Shown here: positions 39,170-48,315 of the stretch, one piece after another | Layout of the letters: each line of letters opens with the position of its first letter | Position numbering within the stretch: position 1 is the stretch's first letter | Source of the DNA: Citrobacter amalonaticus Y19 | GTDB lineage: Bacteria; Pseudomonadota; Gammaproteobacteria; Enterobacterales; Enterobacteriaceae | Length of the DNA stretch: 64,000 bases | Reading direction: 5' to 3' | Assembly: GCF_000981805.1 (NCBI RefSeq) | Contig: NZ_CP011132.1 | Span: 2,790,001 to 2,854,000, forward strand | The notes under the pieces: generated by a model | Told to the model about the DNA's origin: nothing | The model's input: the letters and a program-made list of their open reading frames with translations, nothing else | Database searches by the model: none | Program-made: the position numbers and the translations under genes

Positions 39170-39412
39170 TCACTTCCCTCCTGATTCCATAACGCTCTCC
39201 TGCATCCAGATTTCCACTTCGCTCACTTTCCAGTGAGAACTACGTCCAGGCTTAATCGGTTTTGGGAATTTCCCTTCAGAGATGAGTTTATAAAACCACT
39301 TGTCTGTCATACCGGTAAACTCCGTGATAAATGCCATATCAACAAGTTGATCGTTCAGGAGAGAAGTGTTAACGGGTTTACTGGAAATAAAGGATTCTGT
39401 TTTCGTTGTCAT
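39170..39412 (-). CDS. AlpA-family regulator, copy 2
   Basis: 80 residues from the ATG at 39412; the frame is open further upstream but the added 29 residues lack a ribosome site. LVDMAFITEFTGMTDKWFYK and LISEGKFPKPIKPGRSSHWK parallel copy 1 closely. It is the first gene of the leftward set, so the module has an AlpA at each end and two Gp2 proteins between. Confidence 0.87.
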   Translation of the reverse strand: MTTKTESFISSKPVNTSLLNDQLVDMAFITEFTGMTDKWFYKLISEGKFPKPIKPGRSSHWKVSEVEIWMQESVMESGGK

Positions 39413-39806
39413 TGTAAGGTTCCCGTAAATTGATGAGTTCGGGAGACAACTCCAGTTAGTCAATCGCAGGTAACTGATGCCGTTCCCATACAATGACACC
39501 GGAAGTATGAACTTACTGCTTTACTGCCAGCCATCTGCATAAATGCCTTTAAAGGGTACCTTTACCTCATCCTGATGGGAGTTACAGCGAAAGGCATCCT
39601 GACATGACAGCCCTTCACGTTGAGTTAAGACCGCATAACCCTCCTCTCAGGTAATAGAGACTCCAAACAAGGTATGTAAACCAAAAAGTAAGAATTTTAC
39701 AGGAATTTTTTCGACATTTTTTTGCATGTTAAAGCTGGATTTATTGACTTTTGATGACGCCTAAAGTAGTAAAGTTGATGAGAGGAAATGAAGAATGGAG
39801 TGAGTG
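39413..39806. other. Divergent control region upstream of alpA copy 2 and the 39807 gene
   Basis: About 390 bases without a gene. It contains the AT-rich promoter zone for the rightward gene. A weak inverted pair GTAAG...TTACAG lies near 39690, related in half-site to the palindromes at 38945. Confidence 0.4.
39744..39772 (+). promoter_or_regulatory. Possible sigma-70 promoter of the 39807 gene
   Basis: TTGACT at 39744-39749 and TAGTAA at 39767-39772 with a 17-base spacer, 34 bases before the start codon. Position is plausible; the -10 match is only partial. Confidence 0.35.
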
Positions 39807-40586
39807 ATGGGTAATGATAAATCTGATTCAATAGGGAGACCTTTTGTCAGACGCACCAGAGAAATATCAGGTGAGGCATGGTCGAATCTGAAAGTGAAAA
39901 AAGATACAAAACCTGACTGGGTTAATGGTGAACGTATAATTTTCTGGTGCTGGCTTTTTATTCTTAGAGCCGATTGCTCAACCCTTAATATTGTTATTGA
40001 TGGCAATGATAATACAGAACCACTTTATAACTATCTCCAGTTAGGCAAGGCCCCTACTTCGCATGAAGAACGTGTGTTCGCTGTGAAATCATGGTTTAAT
40101 ATGTTAAGTAAAAAAATATCAGAGCATGACTTTAACCGTGTTGTTTCAGATATGCGTGATGAATGGGCTTACTTATCTGATAAAATAAAAGATCTTTCAT
40201 GGCTACCAAAGACAGAAAAAGCAACAAAATGGGCATGGGAATTCATAAAGAAAAAGAATCCTTTTGATTCCCGTAGTTTTATTTACAATTACTATCCGTA
40301 TAACACAACCGAGCGTTACCATGCTATTGTTGCAGCCATAGATGAAATATATTTAAAAGAATATGAGAAACTGGATGGTATTATTCTAATTAGAAATAAC
40401 TTTATTACTTTTTTCCATAACGCCTATAAAAATAAATTTATAAACAAAAAAGATGATAGCATTACACAAATTACAGTGAAAATAAGTTTAGTGGCGAAAA
40501 AGAAACTGGATAAACTTGTCAAAGAGAGAAAAACAACACAGCGCGCTTTAATTGAACAGATAATCCTTAATAGTAAACTCGATTGA
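39807..40586 (+). CDS. Unknown island protein, 259 residues, RHH-like C-terminus
   Basis: ATG at 39807 (GTG three bases earlier is possible); not recognised. The N-terminal 200 residues are mixed alpha-helical with WVNGERIIFWCWLFILRADC near residue 42 and many Trp/Phe. The last 40 residues (TVKISLVAKKKLDKLVKERK, TTQRALIEQIIL) look like a ribbon-helix-helix DNA-binding motif. It is very AT-rich and lies convergent with the next gene (15-base gap). Possibly a regulator or replication/partition factor of the island. Confidence 0.6.
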   Translation: MGNDKSDSIGRPFVRRTREISGEAWSNLKVKKDTKPDWVNGERIIFWCWLFILRADCSTLNIVIDGNDNTEPLYNYLQLGKAPTSHEERVFAVKSWFNMLSKKISEHDFNRVVSDMRDEWAYLSDKIKDLSWLPKTEKATKWAWEFIKKKNPFDSRSFIYNYYPYNTTERYHAIVAAIDEIYLKEYEKLDGIILIRNNFITFFHNAYKNKFINKKDDSITQITVKISLVAKKKLDKLVKERKTTQRALIEQIILNSKLD

Positions 40587-40601
40587 TGCATTATTTGTTG
40601 T

Positions 40602-41483
40602 TTACTTTTTTTTACGACGTTTAGTTGCGGGTGAGAGATATTTTTTATACACAAGAGCAATGAAATCATCCGTTTTTTTATTCATATATTTAGAGTGGAA
40701 GTTTTTAGCTTCAGGAATAAACAACCAGTAAAAAAAAGAAGAAAGCGAATCATCTTTATCCCAATACATTAACATGAAGAATAATGCGCAGGATAATTTA
40801 TGAAATTTCTCTGTTTCCTCACTGTTTATTATTCTTATCATTGCCTTCATTGGTTGTTCGAGATCATGAAAATAGCCGAGGCGCCTGCATTCATAACAAA
40901 AAAGTCTGAAAACAGTAACGTACTGCGAATGGACTTTTCGATATATGTCAATACTGAGCTCAGGTGCTGCATGTATTTCTTCTCTGGTAACAGGCAAATC
41001 AATAATCATCTTATTAAGTTTTTCCATATCTTTTTTATACACATCACATAGCAAGGCATAGAGGCTTCCACTAAATTCTGGTTCTTTATCAACATTATCT
41101 GTAATCTGTTTTTCTGTCATTTGTCGGAAACCTTCAGCCTTACGCCTGACAGAAAGAGGAACAATTATATATGGTGGAATGATATTACTGCTAAAGCCAT
41201 AAAGTTTTGCGACTTCAACCTTACCCGGAAAATGTTTATGTTGATTGATTAATCCAGCGGCAGTATGGAGCATATACAGGTATCTGACAGTATGAAAACT
41301 AAAGGTTCCTTGACCATATTCAAATTTTCCGTCCTCCTGTTCCTTTACACATATCAGCCCACTCCTCTTGAGTGTTCTCTGCGTATTAACCCAGGCTTTA
41401 CTGTACAGTATCTCCTCAATACGGGCCTGTGTTCGAATCTTTTGCAAAAACACCTGCCTGCTGTTACTACCATTTTCAGACAT
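40602..41483 (-). CDS. Unknown island protein, 293 residues
   Basis: Not recognised. Basic C-terminus (SPATKRRKKK), N-terminal helical region with VFLQKIRTQARIEEILYSKA, and an aromatic/Cys-rich centre (FRLFCYECRRLGYFHDLEQ). No signal peptide or transmembrane helix. It converges with the 39807 gene and diverges from yfjP, with a 98-base gap to the yfjP start. AT-rich like its partner, suggesting joint acquisition. Confidence 0.6.
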   Translation of the reverse strand: MSENGSNSRQVFLQKIRTQARIEEILYSKAWVNTQRTLKRSGLICVKEQEDGKFEYGQGTFSFHTVRYLYMLHTAAGLINQHKHFPGKVEVAKLYGFSSNIIPPYIIVPLSVRRKAEGFRQMTEKQITDNVDKEPEFSGSLYALLCDVYKKDMEKLNKMIIDLPVTREEIHAAPELSIDIYRKVHSQYVTVFRLFCYECRRLGYFHDLEQPMKAMIRIINSEETEKFHKLSCALFFMLMYWDKDDSLSSFFYWLFIPEAKNFHSKYMNKKTDDFIALVYKKYLSPATKRRKKK

Positions 41484-41581
41484 CTCACAACCCCTGATTT
41501 TCCAGAAAATCTCACGGCTATATTACCTCCATGATTAGCCTGGCTGTCAACGCCAGGATGCCTTTATCATACGGAGCGACT

Positions 41582-42463
41582 ATGTCCACACTACATCCCG
41601 CGCTGCAAAAACTGCGCACGCATCTTACTTTCCTGCCTGAAAATATCCTTCAACAGCTTCTTGAGCATCTTCATCAGACCATCCACTATAAACCCGTTAT
41701 TGGCATCATGGGCAAGAGCGGCACGGGTAAAAGCAGCCTCTGCAATGCCCTGTTTCAGTCCCCGCTTTGCGCCACGCATCCCCTGACAGGCTGTACCCGC
41801 GACGCTCAGCGCCTGACTCTGGAGATTGGTGAGCGGCAGATGACTCTTGTGGATTTACCCGGGGTCGGAGAAACACCGGAGTATGACCGGGAATACAGAA
41901 TGTTATATCAAAGCCTGCTGCCTGAACTTGATTTGATTATCTGGGTACTGAGGGCGGATGAACGGGCTTATGCCGCTGACATCTCCATGCACCGTTTTTT
42001 GCTGGGTGAAGGGGCTGATCCCTCACGGTTTCTGTTTGTGCTGAGCCAGGCCGATCGCATTTCGCCAGCCCATGAGTGGGATGCGCAGCATTTATCGCCC
42101 TCCCGCCAGCAGCAACTTTCGCTGGCGGCTACCAGCGCCAGAGTGGCCGGATTATTTCCTTCCTCCTTTCCGGTTCTGCCCGTTGCCGCTCCGGCAGGAT
42201 GGAATCTCCCGGCATTTGTCTCTCTGATGATCCATGCGCTGCCTGCTCATGCCACCAGCGCCGTGTTCAGCCATTGTCGTCAGGAGAATTGCTCGGAGCA
42301 GGATCAGCAGCAGGCCCGGGAAGATTTTGGTGAAACAATGGGAGACAGCTTCGATCGGATTATCGATACTTTTTCCCTGCCCTCCTGGCTTATTGCACTT
42401 CTTCGCAGGGCCAGACAAAAAATCATCGGGTTGCTTGTCTCGCTCTGGGATAAATTTTTCTGA
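41582..42463 (+). CDS. yfjP: YfjP/YeeP/YkfA-family GTPase
   Basis: 293 residues from the ATG at 41582 (an in-frame start at 41531 is less likely). TRAFAC-class GTPase: G1 GIMGKSGTGKSS near residue 43, G3 VDLPGVGE near 90, G4 LSQAD near 150. C-terminal basic and hydrophobic tail (ALLRRARQKIIGLLVSLW) suggests membrane association. In CP4 islands this gene precedes yfjQ/yfjR; the function is unknown. Confidence 0.87.
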   Translation: MSTLHPALQKLRTHLTFLPENILQQLLEHLHQTIHYKPVIGIMGKSGTGKSSLCNALFQSPLCATHPLTGCTRDAQRLTLEIGERQMTLVDLPGVGETPEYDREYRMLYQSLLPELDLIIWVLRADERAYAADISMHRFLLGEGADPSRFLFVLSQADRISPAHEWDAQHLSPSRQQQLSLAATSARVAGLFPSSFPVLPVAAPAGWNLPAFVSLMIHALPAHATSAVFSHCRQENCSEQDQQQAREDFGETMGDSFDRIIDTFSLPSWLIALLRRARQKIIGLLVSLWDKFF

Positions 42464-42672
42464 TTTCATTCCTCCAGCGACAGGTTGTGTCGCCACCACT
42501 TATCATAATGCCCCTGCATGCAAATTTATCATTGAATATCAGCCTGTTAACTCAGGTGATTTTTTTAGTGTTTTTTGCATCCCCTGGCTCTTCAGCGACA
42601 TAACCTGGCAACCTCATATTGCATAATAACCCCATGAAATAACTGGCATTTACTGTCCAGGAGATCCCGCTT

Positions 42673-43356
42673 ATGCCTGACAACAGCTCACGACACGATC
42701 GGCTGGCTGTTCGCTTATCACTGATCATCAGTCGCCTGATGGCGGGGGAGTCTCTGTCACTGAAAGCGCTGTCTGACGAGTTTGGTGTTACCGAACGTAC
42801 CCTGCAGCGTGATTTCCACCAGCGGCTGATCCATCTTGATTTAGAAAATGATGAGGGCCGCTACAGGCTAAAAGCCGGTGTCAGCCAGGCATTCACACCG
42901 GAAATGCTTTCCTTTATACGCAATACGGGTATTGCCCAGATACTTCCGGATCAGAACCCCCGGCTAATGTCCTGTCTGACAGGGGATCAGGATCCTTTTC
43001 CCTGCCTTATCTGGTTTTCACCTTTAACTACAACTACCGCGCTGCCGGACTGTTTTTCACGGCTGATCCAGGCTATCAGGCAACAGCTTTGCATTTCCCT
43101 GTTATCGGACGGACGACGGCATTCGCCCCTGGAGCCCTATCGTCTCATCTATTACGGATGCGACTGGTACCTGGTGGCTTCACAAAAAGGGGAGATCCGG
43201 GTGTTTCTTCTGGCAAAGATCAGCACGGTCACCCTGACATCAGCGCGGTTTGAGCGGAGAGAAGATATCAGCAGCCTGACGGCTGAAGAGAACTTCATTT
43301 CTGCGCTGCCGCATTTCCCCTTCATCAATAACCTTATAAACAGCTTTCGACCGTGA
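42673..43356 (+). CDS. yfjR: YfjR-like WYL-domain transcription regulator
   Basis: 227 residues. N-terminal DeoR-type helix-turn-helix (LSLKALSDEFGVTERTLQRDF near residue 28) followed by a WYL domain with EPYRLIYYGCDWYLVA near 155. WYL domains sense ligands or nucleic-acid ends and often control island or defence genes. It is separated by 209 bases from yfjP, so it has its own promoter. Confidence 0.87.
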   Translation: MPDNSSRHDRLAVRLSLIISRLMAGESLSLKALSDEFGVTERTLQRDFHQRLIHLDLENDEGRYRLKAGVSQAFTPEMLSFIRNTGIAQILPDQNPRLMSCLTGDQDPFPCLIWFSPLTTTTALPDCFSRLIQAIRQQLCISLLSDGRRHSPLEPYRLIYYGCDWYLVASQKGEIRVFLLAKISTVTLTSARFERREDISSLTAEENFISALPHFPFINNLINSFRP

Positions 43357-43404
43357 CTGCCAGCAGATTATGGCGGCAATCACACGGACGAATATGGAGA
43401 AAAT

Positions 43405-44700
43405 ATGTTAACCACCAGAAAGTTAAGACCACAGATATTCCGGCATTCTCTGATCATCGTTGCGGCAATAACCACGCTTACCGGGTGCGATTACTTTTCC
43501 GATAACTGGGAAATTGAAAGTGGAAAGTGTCAGGCCCTCAGCAGCGGACAAAACGAAATCGCGATTGTGTCTGAAGGCAGCGTGGGATTTCTGAAAATGG
43601 AGAAAGGCTGTCCGGATAACCTGGATATCCTGGGCTCTCGTTTTACTGATATTGAGATTAACGGAAACCCTTATAAGGCCACACTGCTGTGCAGTGACGC
43701 GACGGGTAATCGCAGGGTGACCATGCTCGGTACCAGTGAAAACTCAGCATCGACGCTGTCCGCTCAGGCGATGAGAGAATTCACCGGGTTCATGGGCGCG
43801 AAGGTCACTATCGAAGGGGAGTCCTCCCGCTTTTATAAAGGCAATTTCACCAAAATCTGCCAGCGGTTCCTGCCACGCCAGACGGCCAGTGCACCTTCCC
43901 CGTCTTCTGATAATTCATCCCTGACATTAGGTGATTTGCTGAGTGGCGGGAGAAAAAATGAACCCGCTCCGGAGCCTGCCGCAGACCCTCAGGCGCAGAT
44001 GATGGCTCAGGCGGGATATGAAAAGATTGACGGTGAATGGAGGAAAAAATCCCGTCACCCCCTGGCTGTGACGGAGCAGGATCGCGCCGCAACTGAACGC
44101 ATCCAGTCTCAGACTCGCCATCAGTATCAGGGAAATGGTAATGACATGCCCGTCTCTGCATACGGGCATAATGCCGGGGAAAAAAGCACTCCGGAAACGG
44201 AGAGTTCTGACACCCCGGCCCCAACGCCATCCGTACCGGAAAACCCGCAGCCCTCAGTATCACACACGGACGCACCAGCAACGGTAGTCGCAGACTGTAA
44301 GCTCACGAATGGTAAAGCTCTGTCGGTGCTTGCTCAGGACGGCTTTCCATACACCTATAACCTCTTTAAAAAAGATGGTACCCAGGAGCTGGAGTTAAAA
44401 GAAGGGATGTCTGGTGTCAAAGCCTTTCACTACTACCGTGAACTCAATCGCGGTAAAGGTGAGCTGAAGTATCTGCGTTTTAATAAAGGGAAATATGACT
44501 ATGTTGTTGTACAACGCTATGACGGTGAAACCCCTGCCTTCGATGGCATTATCGTATTCAACAATGGTACGAAGATTGCCACACTTGCCTGTAAAGGAGC
44601 GTTCAATAATCTGTTCTCCGTTGAACAACTACCAAAAAATAGCCATGAAGACAGTGAAGATATAGCTGACTTTATTATTGGCTATACAGTGAGAGATTAA
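43405..44700 (+). CDS. Unknown lipoprotein, 431 residues
   Basis: N-terminus FRHSLIIVAAITTLTGCDYF has a lipobox (LTGC, Cys28), so it is a probable lipoprotein. Middle part (residues 190-295) is low-complexity and rich in Pro/Ser/Gln (TPAPTPSVPENPQPSVSH), a likely linker. The flanking globular parts contain conserved Cys pairs (CQALSSGQNEIAIV..KGC, and VVADCKLTNGKALSVLAQDG..LACKG). RBS GGAGAAAAT sits before the start. It lies between yfjR and a small membrane protein and is absent from the K-12 order of this island. Confidence 0.65.
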   Translation: MLTTRKLRPQIFRHSLIIVAAITTLTGCDYFSDNWEIESGKCQALSSGQNEIAIVSEGSVGFLKMEKGCPDNLDILGSRFTDIEINGNPYKATLLCSDATGNRRVTMLGTSENSASTLSAQAMREFTGFMGAKVTIEGESSRFYKGNFTKICQRFLPRQTASAPSPSSDNSSLTLGDLLSGGRKNEPAPEPAADPQAQMMAQAGYEKIDGEWRKKSRHPLAVTEQDRAATERIQSQTRHQYQGNGNDMPVSAYGHNAGEKSTPETESSDTPAPTPSVPENPQPSVSHTDAPATVVADCKLTNGKALSVLAQDGFPYTYNLFKKDGTQELELKEGMSGVKAFHYYRELNRGKGELKYLRFNKGKYDYVVVQRYDGETPAFDGIIVFNNGTKIATLACKGAFNNLFSVEQLPKNSHEDSEDIADFIIGYTVRD

Positions 44701-44796
44701 TTTATTTCTCGTCCCACCATTCAGAAGAAGATCAGACAATTTTTGTTTTATCACGAAACATTCTGACATCAACCATCAATTATAAGGTATTTTTTA

Positions 44797-45330
44797 ATGA
44801 GCGATTCAACTATTTCATCTTTAAAAGAAAAGCTGAACACCCCAACATGGCATCTGGTATTACTGGCAGCTGCCACATATGGAATATACCCCCTGATGTG
44901 GCTGTATAAAAATCAGGACACCATTATGGATGAAGTTGGGCAACGTTTCTCATCCGGAACATTTATTGTCTGGATGGCGGTATGCTCCGGCGTTTCCGTC
45001 ATGCTTAATCTGCTTTTTCCGGTTCAGGTTGATCAATATGGATACGCCTATGACAGTTCCGCACAAATGATGGCCGGACTTGCCTTTCTAATCTCGCTGG
45101 CCTGGATTGTACTGACCATTGTCTGGGCATTTAAAGCCAGAGCTTCACTGCAACAGTACGCGCTGACGCAGTTTCGTTTTGAATTAAGAATGAATCCTGC
45201 ATGGACAATTCTGTTCCATGTTTTCTACATTAACTATTGCATCAACACAATGCCGGAAGCCCTGGCAAAGCATCAGATAATTCACGGTAAACCCGATGTA
45301 GCAACAACAACCTCTGATGCTGAAAAATAG
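44797..45330 (+). CDS. Small membrane protein, DUF4234-like
   Basis: 177 residues with four hydrophobic segments: LVLLAAATYGIYPLMWLYKN near 20, FIVWMAVCSGVSVML, MMAGLAFLISLAWIVLTIV, and WTILFHVFYINYCI. The TYGIYPLMWLYKNQD motif is typical of DUF4234. It lies 97 bases after the lipoprotein gene, and a strong terminator follows, so the two form a likely transcription unit. Function unknown. Confidence 0.72.
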   Translation: MSDSTISSLKEKLNTPTWHLVLLAAATYGIYPLMWLYKNQDTIMDEVGQRFSSGTFIVWMAVCSGVSVMLNLLFPVQVDQYGYAYDSSAQMMAGLAFLISLAWIVLTIVWAFKARASLQQYALTQFRFELRMNPAWTILFHVFYINYCINTMPEALAKHQIIHGKPDVATTTSDAEK

Positions 45331-45356
45331 TATTTTTAGCAGACATATTTTTTCTG

Positions 45357-45392
45357 AAGAGCAGTGCGTTTTAGAGACGCACTGCTCTTTTC
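45357..45392 (+). terminator. Intrinsic terminator after the DUF4234-like gene
   Basis: 13-base stem (AAGAGCAGTGCGT/ACGCACTGCTCTT) with a 7-base loop followed by TTTTCC, 27 bases past the stop at 45330. Strong and well-formed. Confidence 0.8.
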
Positions 45393-45501
45393 CATTTATA
45401 CCGTCCTGACTACTTTTTCATTCTCGTTAAATCCCATACCCACCCCCGCTTCTGACGGAGCCGGGGTTACTTCATTTCTGTTTTCAAATAAGGAATACAC
45501 C

Positions 45502-46320
45502 ATGCGATTAGCCAGTCGTTTTGGTCGGGTGAACCTGATCCGCCGCGACCGTCCGTTAACACACGAAGAACTGATGCAGCACACACCCAGCGTATTTGGT
45601 GAGGATAAACACGCCTCACGCAGTGAACGGTATGCCTATATCCCCACCATCACCCTGCTGGAAAATCTGCAACGGGAAGGTTTTCAGCCCTTCTTTGCCT
45701 GCCAGACCCGGGTGCGTGACCCTGATCGACGGGAGCACACGAAACATCTGTTACGTCTGCGCCAGGCCGGTCAAATCGCCGGTCAGCAGGTCCCGGAAAT
45801 CATTCTACTCAACTCTCATGACGGCTCCAGCAGCTACCAGATGCTGCCGGGACTGTTCCGTAGTGTCTGCTGTAATGGTCTGGTCTGCGGAACATCTTTT
45901 GGTGAAGTGCGGGTACCCCATAAGGGCGATGTGGTGGGAAAAGTCATTGAAGGGGCTTACGAAGTGCTCGGGGTATTTGACCGGGTGGAAGAGAAGCGTG
46001 AGGCAATGCAGTCGTTGATGCTGCCTCCCCCGGCACAGCAGGCACTGGCGAAGGCTGCGCTGACATACCGCTTTGGCGAGGAGCATCAGCCAGTGACCGA
46101 CGCACAGATTCTGTCCCCCCGCCGCTGGCAGGATGAGAAAAACGACCTGTGGACGGTGTTTAACCGGCTGCAGGAGAACCTGAGTAAGGGTGGTCTGCCA
46201 GGCCGCTCAGCGCAGGGGAAAAGTAGCCGGACGAGAGCAGTCAATGGCATCGACGGCGACATCAAGCTGAACCGCGCACTGTGGGTGATGGCAGAAGAAC
46301 TGCTGCAGGTTCTGAGCTGA
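45502..46320 (+). CDS. yfjQ: YfjQ/YafZ family (DUF932) protein
   Basis: 272 residues from the ATG at 45502; this length matches YfjQ (273), and the longer frame from 45364 would overlap the terminator. Motifs MRLASRFGRVNLIRRDRPL at the start, RVRDPDRREHTKHLLRLR, and ICCNGLVCGTSFG-like VCCNGLVCGTSFGEVRVPHK near 125. DUF932 proteins occur in plasmids and CP4 islands; role unclear. GC content is higher than in the preceding genes. Confidence 0.9.
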   Translation: MRLASRFGRVNLIRRDRPLTHEELMQHTPSVFGEDKHASRSERYAYIPTITLLENLQREGFQPFFACQTRVRDPDRREHTKHLLRLRQAGQIAGQQVPEIILLNSHDGSSSYQMLPGLFRSVCCNGLVCGTSFGEVRVPHKGDVVGKVIEGAYEVLGVFDRVEEKREAMQSLMLPPPAQQALAKAALTYRFGEEHQPVTDAQILSPRRWQDEKNDLWTVFNRLQENLSKGGLPGRSAQGKSSRTRAVNGIDGDIKLNRALWVMAEELLQVLS

Positions 46321-46672
46321 TGCAGCACGTTCCTGCGAATGTGCACCAGACAGCAATCTGGCCTGTTTCCCTGCAAAACCAGCCCGGCAGCCGCTCCATA
46401 TCCGACGATGACCTCTGCTCCTGGTGCAGACATCTCTGTTACCGACCTGGCGAACTTAGCCTGTGTCAGCAGACTGATTCAGATGGTATCTGACCCTCAC
46501 AGTACGATGTCGATGGCTATGCACAATCCTGCCCACAGTTACACCTGCATCTGACGCCTGCTGATATTACCTGCCGGTAACACGACTCGTCTGTTACACC
46601 AAAAATCAAACAACTTACGCGCTCCCGTTCAGCGGGAATGCACTTATGACCTTTACAAAAGGAACAACTGAC
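46321..46672. other. 350-base gap with one possible small ORF
   Basis: An ORF of 71 residues (46339-46554) includes VTDLANLACVSRLIQMVSDP; similar short ORFs stand in this position in related islands as far as I recall, but start context is weak. Otherwise nothing is seen except the antirestriction leader. Confidence 0.3.
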
Positions 46673-47158
46673 ATGACCGACATTATCAACCTTAACGATA
46701 CCCTCCAGTTACAGCCACAATCAACCGATGCTGGTTCTGCGCCTTCACTGACCGCCATGCCGGTCCCGGACGAACAGCGCGCTGACTTCTGGCCACAGCA
46801 CTTTGGCAACATACCGCAATGGATAATCCTTGAACCCACCATCTTCGCGTGGATGGACCGCTACTGCGCGGACTACAACGGGGGCATCTGGCAGTTTTAC
46901 ACAATGAGCAACGGCGGTGCCTTTATGATCCCGGAAGCGAATGAGGATACCGATGAAAAATGGTCTCTGTTTAACAGTATGAACGGTAACTGTGCGGAGA
47001 TGAGCGCAGAGGCCGCGGGCATAGCCGGCTGTCTGATAACTTACAGCCACCACGCCATGCGTACCGAATGCGACGCCATGACGGAACACTATTACCGTCT
47101 GCGGGACTACGCGCTTAACCACGCGGAATCCAGCGCTATCATGCACATCATCGACTGA
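46673..47158 (+). CDS. yfjX: Antirestriction protein (ArdB/KlcA, YfjX family)
   Basis: 161 residues from the ATG at 46673 with AAGGA nine bases ahead; 46646 is an alternative start nine codons earlier. RADFWPQHFGNIPQWIILEP, MDRYCADYNGGIWQFYTMSNGG and SAEAAGIAGCLITYSHHAM are the KlcA/ArdB signatures. These proteins block type I restriction systems in vivo and help islands survive transfer. Confidence 0.93.
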   Translation: MTDIINLNDTLQLQPQSTDAGSAPSLTAMPVPDEQRADFWPQHFGNIPQWIILEPTIFAWMDRYCADYNGGIWQFYTMSNGGAFMIPEANEDTDEKWSLFNSMNGNCAEMSAEAAGIAGCLITYSHHAMRTECDAMTEHYYRLRDYALNHAESSAIMHIID

Positions 47159-47168
47159 GAGCCTCGCT

Positions 47169-47648
47169 ATGGAAACACAATTACCGCTGTTTGCCGCCGA
47201 ATTGCCGGCATCCGCACAGCACACCATCCGGGAGGCGCTCACCCTGCTGGAACGTCAGTTACGTGAACCCGGGGTGTCATTCACGTCCAGCCACGCCGTC
47301 CGGGACTGGCTGCGCCTGCAGCTTGCCACACTGGAACGGGAAGAGTTTACCGCGCTCTTCCTTGATAACCAGCACCGGCTGATTGCGCACGAAACCCTCT
47401 TTACCGGCACCATCAGCCATACGCAGGTCCATCCCCGCGAAGTGGTTAAGGCCGGTCTGAAGCATAACGCGGCGGCGATTATTGTCGCTCACTGCCATCC
47501 GTCAGGGCACGCTGAGCCCAGCAATGCTGATCGTCAGGTCACTACGCGTATTCAGCAAGCGCTGGATCTGGTAGATATTCGCCTGCTGGATCACCTGGTT
47601 ATCGGTGGCCTGGAAATCGTCTCGTTTTCCGAGAGAGGCTGGCTTTAA
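47169..47648 (+). CDS. yfjY: RadC-family JAB/MPN protein (YfjY/YkfG/YeeS)
   Basis: 159 residues with the JAMM zinc site: E71-like LFLDNQHRLIAHE, then IVAHCHPSGHAEPSNADRQ. The N-terminal region lacks the helix-hairpin-helix of true RadC, as in YeeS/YfjY. Follows the antirestriction gene by 10 bases. Role unknown; DNA-related by family. Confidence 0.93.
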   Translation: METQLPLFAAELPASAQHTIREALTLLERQLREPGVSFTSSHAVRDWLRLQLATLEREEFTALFLDNQHRLIAHETLFTGTISHTQVHPREVVKAGLKHNAAAIIVAHCHPSGHAEPSNADRQVTTRIQQALDLVDIRLLDHLVIGGLEIVSFSERGWL

Positions 47649-47661
47649 GGAGAGAATACCG

Positions 47662-47883
47662 ATGAAAATCATCAGCAAACGTCAGGCAATGACGATTTAC
47701 CGCCAGCATCCGCAGGCACGGTTGTTTCGCTTCTGCACGGGTAAATACAAATGGTCCGGCAGCGTCTGCCACTACGCAGGACGGGAAGTGCAGGATATCA
47801 GCGGTGTACTGGCCGTATTCGCAGAGCGCCGCCAGGACCGCAACGGCCCGTATGTCGTATTACGCAGCGTAAGCCTGAATTAA
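47662..47883 (+). CDS. DUF987 protein (YeeT/YkfH-like)
   Basis: 73 residues starting at ATG 47662 after GGAGAG; the larger frame from 47605 overlaps the preceding gene. ISKRQAMTIYRQHPQARLFRF and KYKWSGSVCHYAGREVQDI identify DUF987. It sits between the RadC-like gene and the antitoxin in all CP4-type islands. Function unknown. Confidence 0.9.
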   Translation: MKIISKRQAMTIYRQHPQARLFRFCTGKYKWSGSVCHYAGREVQDISGVLAVFAERRQDRNGPYVVLRSVSLN

Positions 47884-47907
47884 TTCACGATTAAGGAGAG
47901 CTACATT

Positions 47908-48267
47908 TTGTCGAAGAAAACCACGATAACAACGAATGATGTCAGCGAACCATGGTGGGGGCTCAGACGCAGCATCTCCCCGTGCTTTGGTGCCCGTCTG
48001 GTCCAGGAGGCCAATTGCCTGCACTATCTCGCCGACCGCACCAGTATCACCGGGCAGTTCAGCGACGCTGATTTGTGCCATCTCGATCAGGCGTTTCCAC
48101 TGCTGTTGAAACAACTGGAACTCATGCTCACCAGCGGTGAACTCACTCCCCGCTATCAGCATCGCGTCACGCTCCACGCAAAAGGACTGACCTGCGAGGC
48201 GGATACCCTCGGCAGTTGTGGTTATCTCTATATCGCGATTTACCCGACACCTGCAATAACCGAATAA
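47908..48267 (+). CDS. cbeA: CbeA (YeeU/YfjZ) antitoxin
   Basis: 119 residues from a TTG start, with GGAGA ahead. EPWWGLRRSISPCFGARLVQ, NCLHYLADRTSITGQFSDAD and SCGYLYIAIYPT are the family signatures. It is a type IV antitoxin: it promotes MreB/FtsZ bundling, countering CbtA without binding it. The toxin follows 48 bases downstream. Confidence 0.93.
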   Translation: MSKKTTITTNDVSEPWWGLRRSISPCFGARLVQEANCLHYLADRTSITGQFSDADLCHLDQAFPLLLKQLELMLTSGELTPRYQHRVTLHAKGLTCEADTLGSCGYLYIAIYPTPAITE

Positions 48268-48315
48268 ACCTCCCGGCATTTTCCTTCATTTAACTCACCA
48301 ATAAAGGTTTCCATT

